Shown here: positions 11,451 through 23,901 of the stretch, piece after piece
How the letters are laid out: each line of letters opens with the position of its first letter
Position numbering within the stretch: position 1 is the stretch's first letter
Assembly: GCA_030620095.1 (NCBI GenBank)
Contig: JAUTXW010001636.1
Coordinates: forward strand, 124,001 to 188,000
DNA length: 64,000 nt
Source: Kuschelorhynchus macadamiae
Lineage: Eukaryota > Arthropoda > Insecta > Coleoptera > Curculionidae
Direction of reading: 5' to 3'
Notes under the pieces: generated by a model
Seen by the model: only the letters and a program-made list of their open reading frames with translations
The model's database searches: none
What the model was told of the DNA's origin: nothing
Program-made: the position numbers and the translations under genes

Positions 11451-12827
11451 TTAATGTATGGTGGGCGAGTAGACGATTATATCGTCCATGTATACAAGGC
11501 AACGCTCGTTTTGGATGCCCAAAAGAATGTTGTCCATGACACGCTGGAACGTGGACGGGGCATTCTTTAGACCGAATGGCATTCGGACGAATTCATAGTG
11601 TCCGTTATCGACTGAAAATGCTGTTTTAGGTATGTCATCGGGAGTGATCTCAATTTGATGGAAGCCGGACGCGAGATCAAGCGTCGAGAAATATTGACAT
11701 TTACCAAGTTGGTCCAATAAATCTGAAATATTTGGCAAAGGGTATTTATCGTCAATACTAAGATCATTCAGCTTTCTGTAGTCTATAACTACACGCCACT
11801 TTTGTTTCCCGGATGCATCGAGTTTTTTGGGTACCACCCACACCGGTGAAGACCACGGTGAGATAGAGGGCCGGATAATTCCTTGTTCTAACATTTTTCC
11901 TATTTGTGTTTTCACCTCCTCTTTGTGTATCTGAGGATACCTATAAGATTTCGTGAATACAGGCTTTGCGTTGTTAGTCTCTATTACATGTTTAATTTCA
12001 TTGGTGAACGTTAGCTTATCACCCTCAATATAAAATATGTCAGAGTATTCTAAACAGAGGTTTGTGATCATCTCCTTTTCTTCGGAGTTAAGATGTTCCG
12101 TTCTTAGCTCATTTCGGATTATTTGTACTCTATCAAATTGGTCGGACGCATAATCATCTTGAGTATTTAAGTTTAGTATGACGTCACTTGACGTGAATGG
12201 CTCTATAGAAAGATCGGAAAAATCTATGGATTTCGGGATGGCGTTTGCGTTTAAAATAGAAGTCATAAATTCGCCGTTTTCGTTAACATGTACAATCGCA
12301 CTAGGTAGACGAACCTTTTCTTTTTCCTGAGCCGTTAACAGGGCGTCAGTATTTTTTAGATTACAGGTTAATTTGAATATTTTCTCTGTGCGGGCATCGA
12401 TAGAGATTTTATTGTGTATCTCACTTTTATGGACATTATTTGGGGTTGTAATAGCACCGACTTTGTGCAATGGAATCGTTTTAAAATTGGTTATTAATTT
12501 TTTTGATTTAAGATCGATTATGCATTCATAATGCTCAAGAAAATCAAGTCCTAAGATGCCATCAAAATCGATATCTAGATTATAAATATACACTTTATGT
12601 GGGTTACCTATCTCAAAAGGGACAAGGGTGGATTCAAATATAGACAATTTTTGATTTGTTATGCCCTGAATAGTAACGTTTTCTGCTGTCCGATGGGGAA
12701 ATTTCTTGACGGTGTTTTCTTTAAAAATAGATATCCCTGCTCCGGTGTCGATTAAAAGTTTGAAGGTATTTAAAGCATCGTTAATATAGTACAGGTTCTT
12801 GGGATTAACAGTAAGAAATGGGTTCAA
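11451..12827 (-). pseudogene. pol: pol, 5' part: protease and reverse transcriptase, ending in a premature stop
   Basis: Protease active site LLIDTGAG at about residues 24-31 of this segment. Reverse transcriptase motifs follow: SPWSSPVWVVPKK, WRVVIDYRKLND, YFSTLDLASGFHQI, FVRMPFGLKNAPSTFQRVMD and the catalytic YMDD at about 446-449. The frame ends at a TAA (complement of 11451-11453) thirteen codons after YMDD; beyond it the same frame continues with typical RT sequence, so this is a single nonsense change and not a real end. The pol frame is open upstream of 12827 and overlaps the end of gag, consistent with translation by -1 frameshifting; no ATG is needed. Confidence 0.88.
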
Positions 12828-14092
12828 AGGAACGCTTGTTCCGGAAAGTTCACATTGGGGTCGAAATCGTCTAAATTCATTGTCTGAATCTGACTCTGTA
12901 GTTCCAACATCGGGTCGATCGATTTGGTAATGCTGTCCGGAGGGTGGTTCTTGTGAAGGGGAGACGGAAAATTTTGAAATTCTGAGCTGTCAAATTCTTC
13001 AGAATGACTTGTAAAAGTTTGGTCGTTTTGAATACAGTATTCTTGGTTTTCGAAGTTACTATCATCTTGAGAATACTCGTAATATTGGGGTTCTTTGTAA
13101 TATGGGTTATCATAATTTACGTGGTGAGCTCTCTGTTGGTTTGGGTAAAAATTTGAGTTTCTCTGCATGATAGGAGGACGGGATGCAGCTTGGTTTTGTT
13201 GGGCAGCTGCAGGAGGTCTATATTGAGATGAAAATGTGTTGGGTCTGTTTTGCTGAGAAAAATGAGGTTGGCTGGAAGAAGGAAACTGTCTTTGGTAGTT
13301 TACGTTACCGCTATTTTGGGAATAACCAGGTTGGGACATTGGTTGTGTACGGCATTCTGGAGCTATGTGTCCGGTGCGTCCACATTTATGACATTTTATA
13401 ATTTGTGGTAAAGGTTTCCTAATCGGTTGAGGAGGTTTCGGAGAATTTGGTTTGTTTATTTTTTGGTTTTCAAAATAGGAGAGCTGTAATTCTCTTCTAA
13501 TGCGGGAGTGGGCCTCTAAAAGGTCTCCCGGGTTTCCTGCACGAATGATTTGGCCTAGACGAGGTTCTAGTCCAGTTAAAAGCGTATTTAAACTCATTGT
13601 TTCAATTAATCTGCTTTGTGCAGCTTTTTGATCATTAGTGAGGTTAGAAGCTTTTTGAATACTCGAAAGCATTTTTGCATTTAAAACTTGTAACCGATTA
13701 TAAAATGTAAGGGCGGACTCGCCGGGAACTTGACGGAGTCTTTGAAGATCCTGTATAAGAGACGATAAGTCCCTTGAGTCGCCAAAATGGAGATTTAAAA
13801 GTTGTTTAATTTCGGTATATGTTCCTGGATTTCTCGAATTTACTAATTGTGCGGCTCTTCCTTTAAGTTTATTTTTTATGTGAATCGTTAACAAGAGTCT
13901 TTGATCCGCTGTTGCCATTTTATAGGCACAATCGCACGCTTTTAAAAAGGTACCTAAGGAGATTTGATCGCCTTCAAATTCAGGCACTATAGAAAATATT
14001 TCGGATAGCCTGTAAGGCTCGATTTCTACTTCAGCACTTTGTGTTGTTTGCTGTGCAGCTGGTTGAATTTGTTGAGAACGTGTTTCGGGCAT
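12824..14092 (-). CDS. gag: gag polyprotein
   Basis: 422 codons from an ATG at 14090-14092. It has an N-terminal Gln-rich stretch, a capsid-like helical region at roughly residues 25-210, and one CCHC zinc knuckle (C234, C237, H242, C247: CHKCGRTGHIAPEC) that binds the RNA genome. A Gln/Asn/Pro-rich tail follows. It is intact. The last bases overlap the pol frame. The 5' leader between gag and the LTR (14093-14504) has no other gene. Confidence 0.9.
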   Translation of the reverse strand: MPETRSQQIQPAAQQTTQSAEVEIEPYRLSEIFSIVPEFEGDQISLGTFLKACDCAYKMATADQRLLLTIHIKNKLKGRAAQLVNSRNPGTYTEIKQLLNLHFGDSRDLSSLIQDLQRLRQVPGESALTFYNRLQVLNAKMLSSIQKASNLTNDQKAAQSRLIETMSLNTLLTGLEPRLGQIIRAGNPGDLLEAHSRIRRELQLSYFENQKINKPNSPKPPQPIRKPLPQIIKCHKCGRTGHIAPECRTQPMSQPGYSQNSGNVNYQRQFPSSSQPHFSQQNRPNTFSSQYRPPAAAQQNQAASRPPIMQRNSNFYPNQQRAHHVNYDNPYYKEPQYYEYSQDDSNFENQEYCIQNDQTFTSHSEEFDSSEFQNFPSPLHKNHPPDSITKSIDPMLELQSQIQTMNLDDFDPNVNFPEQAFL

Positions 14093-14504
14093 TTTGTTAA
14101 TTGCTTTAAATTTTTATAAGAATACAAATTAAAATTCTTTTTGAAAATAAAAACACAAAATATTAGGCTATTTTTCAAATTACAAAATTGGTAAATAAAG
14201 GTTTAGCTTTTCTTCAAATTCAGGGTAGAATATACGAAAATTAAAATCAGGGTAGAAAATTACGTATAGACAATCGAACAGTAAAATAAAATAAAATACA
14301 ACACTTAAAACGGAATAATTCAATGTCACTTACGTAAACAGGAGCATTGGTCGTCTTGTTCTCTTAGGACTGCCAGGGGTTTCACCAGGTGTTCCTTCCG
14401 CAGCTATCTTTGAGTGAGGACGCCTTGATATGGTTCTTTTCTTCGTTAAGGGATTTGCGATCCGCCGTCAACAGTTAGGTCTTCCTTGTTCTGCCGACGT
14501 TAGA

Positions 14505-14525
14505 CGAATCCTACCGACTGCGCCA
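14505..14525 (-). other. Primer binding site for tRNA-Ser
   Basis: The minus strand next to the 5' LTR reads TGGCGCAGTCGGTAGGATTC, the complement of the 3' end of an insect-type tRNA-Ser including CCA. It abuts the LTR with at most 3 bp between. tRNA-Ser priming fits the errantivirus group. The tRNA identity rests on recall of the acceptor and T-arm sequence. Confidence 0.8.
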
Positions 14526-14528
14526 ATT

Positions 14529-16490
<1,962 letters not shown>

Positions 16491-16670
16491 GTATTTTTCG
16501 CATGCATGGACCTTAATTTTAGACTGAAATTTGAAGAAATCGGATAAGTAGTTATTTAGCTATGCCGCGAACAGAGACTGACGGACAGACATACCTACAG
16601 ACAGACGGAATTGAGAAAACATGTGTTCCGGCATCTAGGGGCCCTTAAACGTTAGAACTCTAGTATTTGG
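16491..16670 (+). repeat. Copy of a dispersed repeat with an ACAGACAGAC-rich core
   Basis: Contains AAATTTGAAGAAATCGG, then GCTATGCCGCGAACAGA, then a run of ACAGAC units, GGAATTGAGAAAACATG and a tail with GGGGCCCTTAAACG. Similar blocks appear at 26760-26970, 27240-27480 and 47330-47520, and fragments near 35650 and 43172. Confidence 0.7.
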
Positions 16671-16725
16671 ATCTATCTTCCACCACACGTTCCAGTGTTA
16701 GGACAATGAATACCTGTAAAATAAA

Positions 16726-17005
16726 ATGGTAGTATTCAATTGGGAAAAATTCCGGGGATACGGCCACATCGAGACGGTGTTGGATGATATAAGCTACGAC
16801 GAGCGTTATAGCCGAGATAATAGCGTGGGATGTATGCGAACGTACTACATACCACGTGAACTAGTAGATGAAGTATTGCATGTGAGATGATGGAATCGGC
16901 TGGCCGAGCCACCGTCTGTAATAAATATATTAGAATATCTGTGGACGGTGGCCCGCGGTCTGCTGTTAATGTTATTTGTATGTTAGTCAAGCAATTATAA
17001 TAGGG
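16726..17005 (+). other. Unrecognised coding-like stretch with one in-frame TGA
   Basis: From ATG at 16726 the frame runs 54 codons to a TGA (near 16888), then stays open for another ~37 codons to TAG with a hydrophobic end (YLWTVARGLLLMLF). It is richer in G+C than its surroundings. I do not recognise the protein. It could be a decayed exon or viral remnant, or chance. Confidence 0.3.
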
Positions 17006-17071
17006 ATACCGACCTATTTTGCTATGTGCCCAGGAAATAATAAACTACATTTTGGTTTTGTGCGTTTTTAG

Positions 17072-17166
17072 GATGTTTGCAAAACTATTTTTGAAAAATA
17101 TCGGTACGCAGTTGAAGATGGTTTAAAAAGCGAGAGTCAGGAGCAAGTTTTGGACGTCGCCGTAGG
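17072..17166 (+). pseudogene. Host gene exon, left part, interrupted by a hAT element
   Basis: A pyrimidine-rich tract and AG at 17070-17071 precede an open stretch, phase 0, beginning DVCKTIFEKYRYAVEDGL. The frame stops at the hAT end and resumes in the same frame at 19561, after the hAT, with EPLVFNLNENDDSFEK and a TAG near 19629. CCGTAG is present on both sides of the hAT. The protein is not recognised. It may belong with the RING exon at 20112-20330, but no good donor joins the two. Confidence 0.5.
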
Positions 17167-19558
17167 CAGCCATGTTAAACATGCGGCCCAATGAGCATTT
17201 TTTTGCGGCCCAAATCAGTTTTGAAAACAGCCAAATAATGCGGCCCGCGAACAAGTTGAAAACCGTTTTTGAAAGCGCGCACCGCTGCAACAACGATTGG
17301 TATAATAAAATGTACAATTGTACATAGTGCCATCTATGTTTAGGAGGATGAACTACACATACTCAACCTAAAACCTAAATCCAAACGTTATCTGGCTTGT
17401 TACATGAAATTCTATCTCGCAAACACACAGATGACTCTATCTGAACATTCTGGAAAGAACTCGAGAAATCACAATCCGTATATAAGCCGTGTTCGATTGA
17501 GTTCAGTCGTTCAATGTTTACTCAGTTATGAGTCAGTTGCGATAGAGTTTCGAGTTGAGTTGCGCACTTATTATTAAAATACTTAATAGTACTTATTATA
17601 ATTTATTTCGGATGCAGTTTTTAACATGTCTCTTTCAAAACTAAGTGGAAGTAAGAGGAAACTTGTAGATGAGCATCGTATCTTTCAAGAAAAGTGGGAA
17701 TTAGAGTTTTTTTGCTGTAAAGTGAAAGAATAAATTATTTGTTTGATTTGTATTAGTAGAGTCGGTGTCCCAAAATTATATAATATAAAACGTCACTATG
17801 ATATTCATAAAACTATGTTTGACAAGTATACAGGTATGGTCAAAAACGAAAAGTTAAATAAGTTCACTTCATAAATCACGGTTGAAAGATCAGCAGCTTA
17901 TGTTTACACGTCCAAAGCAAGAAAATGAATCTGTCCTTCAAGCGAGCTACGTACTGTCGGAGTTGATCGCGAAACACTCAAAACCATTTGTTGAAGGTGA
18001 ATTTATAAAAGAGTGCCTTGTAAAGTCCCGGGAGCGTGAAGGCATTTCAAAATATATCCTTGTCTCGGAATACTGTCGCTGAAAGAGTTACTGAGTTGGC
18101 TGCCAATATAAGTGATCAGATAAAAACAAAATCAGACTCTTTCATTGCATTTTCTATTGCCTGTGACGAAAGTACGGATGTGTGTGGTGTGGCGCAACTC
18201 GCTGTTTTTCTTCGTGCGGTTGATGCAGATATCAATATGCATGAAGAATTACTGGGATTAGTACCATTGCATGATACAACAACTGAGAAGGATATTTTCA
18301 ATGCTGTTTATTAACTTCTGCAAAAGCACAATTTAGATTTGTCAAAACTGCGTTTGTTAAAATATTACAAACATCAGAGAAACGGGCAGTGACAAACCAG
18401 ATTTTCATCATATTCATTGTATAATCCACCAAAAAGTTTTATGCTCAAAAGTGATCAAGTTGGAAAGTGTTTTAAAGTCAGTGAAAAAAATTATAAACTT
18501 CATAAGGTCACGTTTTCTGCATTTTTGCGTGATTTAGAAAGTGAGTACACTGGTTTACCATATTATGCAGAGGTGCGATGGCTTTCGTGTCCTATGGTAC
18601 TCGACCGGTTTTGGAAACTCAAAGAAGAAATACGCGTTTTCATGGAAACAAAAGGAGAAGAAGTCAGCTTATTATGTGATGTACTTTTTTTACAAGATCT
18701 TTCATTATAGGGTATGGTAGATATCACAAAACACTTGTCGGACTTAAATACGAAATTGCAAGGACCACGTCAAGTTATTACAGATATGCATGATCGTGTG
18801 AAAGCTTTCAAGTATAAGATGATGTTGTGGGAAAAACAGTTAGCAGAGGATAATTTGTCACATTTTCTGACTTGTAAGGTATATCAGGAAAGCACAAGTG
18901 TCCCAATATCATACAAAATATATTCAGAGAAATGAGAAGCCTTCTGGCAAAATTTGAGAAGCGTTTTCAGGATTTTAAGACCCATGAAAACAATTTTTCT
19001 GTATTTACTGGTCTTTTCACTATCGATATTGATAAAGTTCCCCCTCACTTGCAAATGGAAGTAATTGAGATTCAGTGTCAGACTCATTTAAAACAAAAAT
19101 TTGATAATATTGGTACATTCGAATTTTATAAGTACTTGCCTGTTCAATACCAAGAAATGAGAAAATTTCCCTGTAAAATCCTGTCAATGTTTGGAAGTAC
19201 CATAAGTGTGAACAACTATTTTCTTTGATGAAAGGAAACAAATCTCCCGCAAGATCGCCATTGACGGACGCACACTTGGACGCAGTTTTAAAAGTTATTT
19301 CCGCCGATAAATTCGCGCCACAAATAGACAACTTAATTAAAAACAAAAGATGTCAAATATTTGACAAAAGAATTTAATGTTTGTAGTTTTTTGTAATGTC
19401 CTTTTTATTGGAAATTTAATAAACAGACTTGTCCTATAATAGTACTTTTTCTCAAGATTTTTAGTAGTTTGTCTTCTTTAAGATAAGGTTTTGCGGCACA
19501 CCTAGTCGATGGGCTTCATGCTTTTGGCCCACCAGTGACTTTGAGTTTGACATGGCTG
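17167..19558 (+). mobile_element. GTF2IRD2/Charlie-like hAT transposon
   Basis: Imperfect terminal inverted repeats CAGCCATGTTAAAC (left) and, on the complement, CAGCCATGTCAAAC (right). The flanks share CCGTAG, part of an 8-bp target duplication that is no longer exact. The transposase is inside at 17626-19377. The element sits inside a candidate host exon. Confidence 0.7.
17626..19377 (+). pseudogene. hAT transposase, GTF2IRD2/Charlie type, multiply broken
   Basis: ATG at 17626. A BED-like zinc finger follows (two Cys in ICLICISR, His in IKRHYDIHK), preceded by FQEKWELEFF as in GTF2IRD2-type hAT proteins. Then YTGMVKNEKL, LSELIAKHSKPFVEGEF, FSIACDESTDVCGVAQLAVF and the LDRFWKLKEEIRVFM block, and a C-terminal region with SPLTDAHLDAVLKVISA. 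At least five frameshifts or stops break it into pieces (17882-18082, 18036-18314, 18417-18710, 18714-18935, 18932-19228). Clearly inactive. Confidence 0.8.
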
Positions 19559-19566
19559 CCGTAGAG

Positions 19567-20111
19567 CCTCTAGTTTTTAATTTGAATGAAAATGACGATT
19601 CGTTTGAGAAAGAAATTGAGGAAGAATAGTTATATTCCCGTTTAGTCGTTAATGCTCAGTTTCAGATCACTACCAATTTTGAAAGGAATATTATTATTTG
19701 TTTTAAATCAGTTTTTATTAAGATTCTGTGAATTTTGAAACCAAAAAAGATATATTTTTTAATAGCTAGGTCAGTACAATTTTTAAATCTTCTATCTTTA
19801 TGGAACCGACGAACTGACCCCATTATCTGTGGCAGCACAATAGTATTTTTTTAATACAGACAGAAATCACAGTTTTTGTTGATTAGTTCATAATGCATGG
19901 TACTTTTTATTAGAGCAAAGTCGATAATATAATGTTTCATATCTCTGAAAAGTGGCCTTTATTGCGGGTGATGAATTATAATGTGCAATTGCAAAAAGTT
20001 TCTATTCGATTTTTTTGCGAAAAGACTTTGCGCATGACTAATTTGCTCCATTATTTATATTAATGTAAATGTTTTATATTATCTGGTACCTTATGATTTG
20101 TCTTATTGCAG
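19567..20111 (+). other. Rest of host exon and probable intron
   Basis: The first ~60 bp continue the split host exon to a TAG near 19629. The remainder is AT-rich with no gene and ends in CTTATTGCAG, a good splice acceptor for the RING exon. Confidence 0.4.
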
Positions 20112-20330
20112 TTTCGGGAAACCATGGCCAAATACTTCAAGCGAAAATTCGCAGCGAGCAAAAATCAAGTTTACGCCTTTTCCGCCGGGATTTCGGGGAC
20201 CTGCTTGATCTGCGACCTACCGCTGAAAAACGACATTTTATTCGACTGCGAGGCCGTCAAGAGTTGCGGACACAAATTCCACAAATTTTGCTTCGAAAGG
20301 GGCGGAAGAACGTGCAAAGTTTGTAATTAA
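20112..20330 (+). CDS. Terminal exon encoding a C-terminal RING-type zinc finger
   Basis: After the acceptor TTATTGCAG the frame (phase 0) encodes ~72 residues ending in TAA. It contains FRETMAKYFKRKF, then a RING-like metal site: CLICDLPLKND, a central Cys, CGHKFHKFC, and CKVC as the last residues. RING fingers at the extreme C-terminus occur in large vesicle-trafficking proteins and E3 ligases, but I cannot name this one. The following 75 bp are AT-rich and likely 3' UTR. Codon choice and lack of stops argue for a real, constrained exon. Confidence 0.65.
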   Translation, partial: FRETMAKYFKRKFAASKNQVYAFSAGISGTCLICDLPLKNDILFDCEAVKSCGHKFHKFCFERGGRTCKVCN

Positions 20331-20406
20331 TGCTTTCGTCTTCATACTACTTGATATAATGTTTGATAATTAATATATTTTTTAAACTTCTTGTTTTAGT
20401 ATTTTG

Positions 20407-22939
20407 CAGGGCGTGCAGTCCATGGATGCAAGGGAAGCAGTGCTTCCCCCAAAAAAAAATTACAAAACATCTTCTAAAATGTAATTTTTGAAATAGGAAA
20501 CCATTAATTTAATTTATATTAAAAATGCTAAAATATTACCCAGCCACAATAGAATATCGAATAGAACCTATGCGGGCCGCTAGCTTCTCTGCAGCCAAGT
20601 CCTGTATGCTTGTTTTCCTGTGAATTAAGCTAGAGGTTATTGAACTTTCCACCGGCTGTTTGCAATTTTTGCATTTCAGTCGCGTGCTTTAAGTGGGGGC
20701 GGAAGCTATCTTTCTTTCTTTGTTTAAACGGCTATCCGTGTGTTGTGTGATACGTACATCGCGTCATGCATGGTGCGACATGGAAGACAATAATACGGAC
20801 GTGGATATGCAAATACCGTCAACTTCGGCTGTCGGTAATAACGTTGAAAATGTTGGAGAATTTAGTAAGAGGAGTGTGTGTGAATGTGTGGTGTGTGTCT
20901 TAATAATAAAGGGATTTTCAACATTAAACTTCGCTGATAAGCTTCAAATAATTTCCAAAGGAAAGGCAAAACCGCCTATGAAAAATTTAACCACACAAAT
21001 GAAAAACTTTATTAGACATTTTTATCCGGAAAAACAATACGAACAATTTAAATGGCTAACAGGGTGTGAAAATATAAGTAAATTATTTTGTTGGCCATGT
21101 TTACTTTTTGAAAATGAAAAAAGTCTCTGGAATAAAACTGGTTTTTCCGATTTAAACAATTTCCATAAAGCTGTAAAAAGACACATTATGTCCAAAGCGC
21201 ATTTGCAGGCCGTCATAAAAGAAAAAGCCTTCGGCAAAACCAGAATTGAACAAGCCCTTAATAAACAGTTGGAAATTAGTCACCGCCAACACAATGAACT
21301 AGTCGATAAAAATAGGCAAATATTAAGAAGACTTATCGATGTTGTTTGTTTTCTCGGACAGTACGAATTGGGATTTAGAGGTCATGACGAAACAAGGGTT
21401 TCTTCAAATAGAGGAAATTTTCAAGATTTACTTAGTTTAATGGCTAAATATGTTGATTGATTAAAAAATTATTTAGAGCAGTCTAGCATTTTTCGCGGAA
21501 CGTCGAGTCGAATCCAAAGTGATTTAATTTCCGCTGTTGCAACTTAGAATAATGGTTTCAATAAGAATTGAGCAGGAGATTGGCGAGGCGCGGTTCATTG
21601 CTATTGTTCTGGACGAAACAACTGATATCACTAATTTTAGCCAATTATCTATAGTAATAAGCTACGTTAAAATAGACAGAAGTATTCAAGAGCGATTTTT
21701 TGTTTTAAGAATGTGTCCGAAAATCGTACAGCAGATGCATTATATAACGTAGTTTATAACGTTACTAAAGAAATTAATGGAGAGAAAAAATTAGTTGCTC
21801 AAAGCTATGATGGAGCTGCAGTGATGGCAGGACAATTAGGGGGTCTGCAAGCTAAAGTTCGAGAAACTTTCCCAAGTGCTGTGTTTGTCCATTGTTTTGC
21901 TCATAAATTAAATTTAGTTTTATCCCAGTCCATCAATCACATTAAAGAGTGTAAAGTATTTTTCGTTACTTTTAAGTGGCATGGCTGCTTTTTTTTCCAA
22001 GTCAACAAAACATACACAAGCTTTGGACTCCATTGTCCACAAACGATTGCCCAAAGTAGCTCCTACTAGGTGGAACTATAATGAAAGACTTGTGTTAACA
22101 GTATCTGAAAATCGTGAATCACTGATTGAACTATTTGAGAATATAGTAGAAAATAATGAAACGTGGGACTCAGAAGCAATAAATATTGCTTTTTGGCTAA
22201 AAAAAGTGGATGATTTTAAGTCTATGTTAAACCAAAAAAGTGATGACTTTGACCTATTTTGGGAGAAAACGAGAACGTTAAATGTAGAGCCACAAGCCAA
22301 GCGTCTTCGAACAGATAAGGTGGGAGATGTTCAAACATCATACAGACGCCTCTTTTATGAAATAATCGATCAAATTCAGCAACCAATAAACTATAGATTT
22401 AACGGTTTAAATGATTTTAAATTCCTCGAGCTCTGCAATTTTGATGCATTTAAAGGAAAAACTTTTCCAGAAGATGCGTTTAAATCTCTTCTTCTTCATT
22501 ATGGCCAGTTCTTCGACCGAGTGTTACTGCGATCTGAACTAAAAGTGATTTACGAAACTGATGACATTAGCGCAAAAAATAACGCTAAGGAACTAATACA
22601 ATTTTTAAAAGACAAGGAGCTGGAAGATGCCTACACCGAAGTGTCGAAATTGTGTTAATTAGTATTGACAATACCTGCCACAAGTTCATCAGTAGAACGC
22701 AATTTTTCAACAGTTAAATGTACAAAAAATTTCGTGAGAAATTTAACGGGGCAGGAGAGACTTTCGCATACATACTTCCATTGATAATAAACTTCTCCAA
22801 AATATGTCGGAGCATTGACGTTTTTATGATGACGTCATTGACGAATTTGGAAAAAATAATCGAAGAATAGAATTACATTACAAATAGGTAAGTTTCTAAA
22901 AATTGCTTCCCTTTCTTAAAATGTCACAGCACGCCCCTG
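20407..22939 (+). mobile_element. ZMYM1-like hAT transposon with perfect 8-bp duplication
   Basis: Ends are CAGGGCGTGCAGT (left) and, on the complement, CAGGGGCGTGCTGT (right), the CAGGG start typical of hAT. The target duplication GTATTTTG is exact at 20399-20406 and 22940-22947. Length 2533 bp. It lies in what is probably the 3' UTR or downstream flank of the RING-exon gene. Confidence 0.9.
20693..22790 (+). pseudogene. hAT transposase (ZMYM1-like), frameshifted
   Basis: The pieces 20693-21460, 21537-21752, 21713-22069 and 21981-22658 form one protein. N-terminal TTF-type finger region (EQFKWLTGCENISKLFCWPC), ELGFRGHDETRVSSNRGNF, IAIVLDETTDITNFSQLSI, AQSYDGAAVMAGQLGG, HCFAHKLNLVL, and, after 22658, the start of the dimerisation motif (LTIPATSSSVERNFS). 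The breaks are single-base shifts and stops. The likely translation start is the ATG near 20780. Confidence 0.85.
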
Positions 22940-23214
22940 GTATTTTGGTGTTCTGTATTTGTTTATTTGTTTGTATATTTGTACATTTTTCAGAAAAAAT
23001 GACACAATTATAGTCTCGTTTCGTGAGTCCCGTTTCGGGCATCCAAAAACGAGGCGGATCCACCTAACAGTATAGGTTTGTTGCTATAGTCCATTTCCTT
23101 ATACACCAGAATGTTTATTCTTCTGTGTCTTGTTTTAACGATCCAATATGATAATTCTTCGCTGTGTTTTTTAATTTGGGATAGGGATCCAAAAAGGAAA
23201 GACAAATATTTAAA

Positions 23215-23258
23215 AAAGTCTACATTTCGCAATTTGTTATTGCATCATCAGGACACTA
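23215..23258 (-). ncRNA. Hammerhead ribozyme core in Penelope-like terminal sequence
   Basis: The minus strand reads CTGATGA, then a stem II GCAAT-AACAA-ATTGC with five pairs, then GAAA, then TGTA. These are the conserved CUGANGA and GAAA boxes with stem II between them and a GUA cleavage triplet. GUC before the core can pair with GAC after it as the start of stem I. Stem III is very short, as known for Penelope-associated hammerheads that work as dimers. No activity is shown. Confidence 0.7.
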
Positions 23259-23764
23259 AAAGACATACACAAAAACATATAGCTCTACAAGACATCAGCT
23301 TAATAAATAGTAATGTAAAAAAATGCTATACTGACTGTGAAAAATGCTATACTGAAAATTTGACATAAAATAGTGACATTTTTGGAAATTATTACATACA
23401 AAAACACATAAATTACGATAAATACATAACTAAATATTTTCATCTTTTTTAATCTGAAACGCACAATAAAATTAAAAATTAAAAACTAAGTACTTACATT
23501 TTAAGGATTTGACTTAAATAGTCATATAAAAAAATACACGAACAACACATATGTAAACAGAGTGAAAATCACATACATGGGTTACAACAATAATATGAAA
23601 CACCGCAACTAATTAAAACAATTCAACCCAGCTCGTTCAACGGTTGTTTGAGAATAGCAATATACCAAATATTCTTCCGTGTTATTGGAAAAAAAAAGTA
23701 GTAATATTGTTTTTTTACTTTTTTTATGTATTATGCAAATAATTTTAGCATACGGATACAGTTA

Positions 23765-23899
23765 TTTGATTTTATCAATTATATTGAAATATGCAGTACT
23801 GAGATTCTCTAAATTGGTTTTTTTATTAACTGAATTTTTATTCTGTTGTATATGTATCATTTCTGAGATTAATCTCTTTATAGTTAGTTTGATATCCAG
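23765..23899 (-). pseudogene. Penelope-like ORF, C-terminal end
   Basis: Open minus-strand frame ending in a stop near 23765, with the end of a Penelope-type protein (EMIHIQQNKNSVNKK then LSTAYFNIID). It is the downstream continuation of the GIY-YIG segment at 26296-26640, separated only by the mariner insertion. Confidence 0.65.
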
Positions 23900-23901
23900 T
23901 A

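Noticed and set aside
12877..13401. ORFs opposite to or out of frame with gag (12877-13113, 13183-13401)
   Set aside because: They overlap the intact gag with its zinc knuckle and have no protein features.
14505..14525. tRNA-Ser 3' end considered as a tRNA gene fragment
   Set aside because: Its position next to the 5' LTR and its length make it the primer binding site of the retroelement.
23008..23232. 74-codon minus-strand ORF next to the hammerhead
   Set aside because: Lies in the terminal non-coding part of the Penelope-like element; no motif recognised and the frame covers part of the ribozyme.
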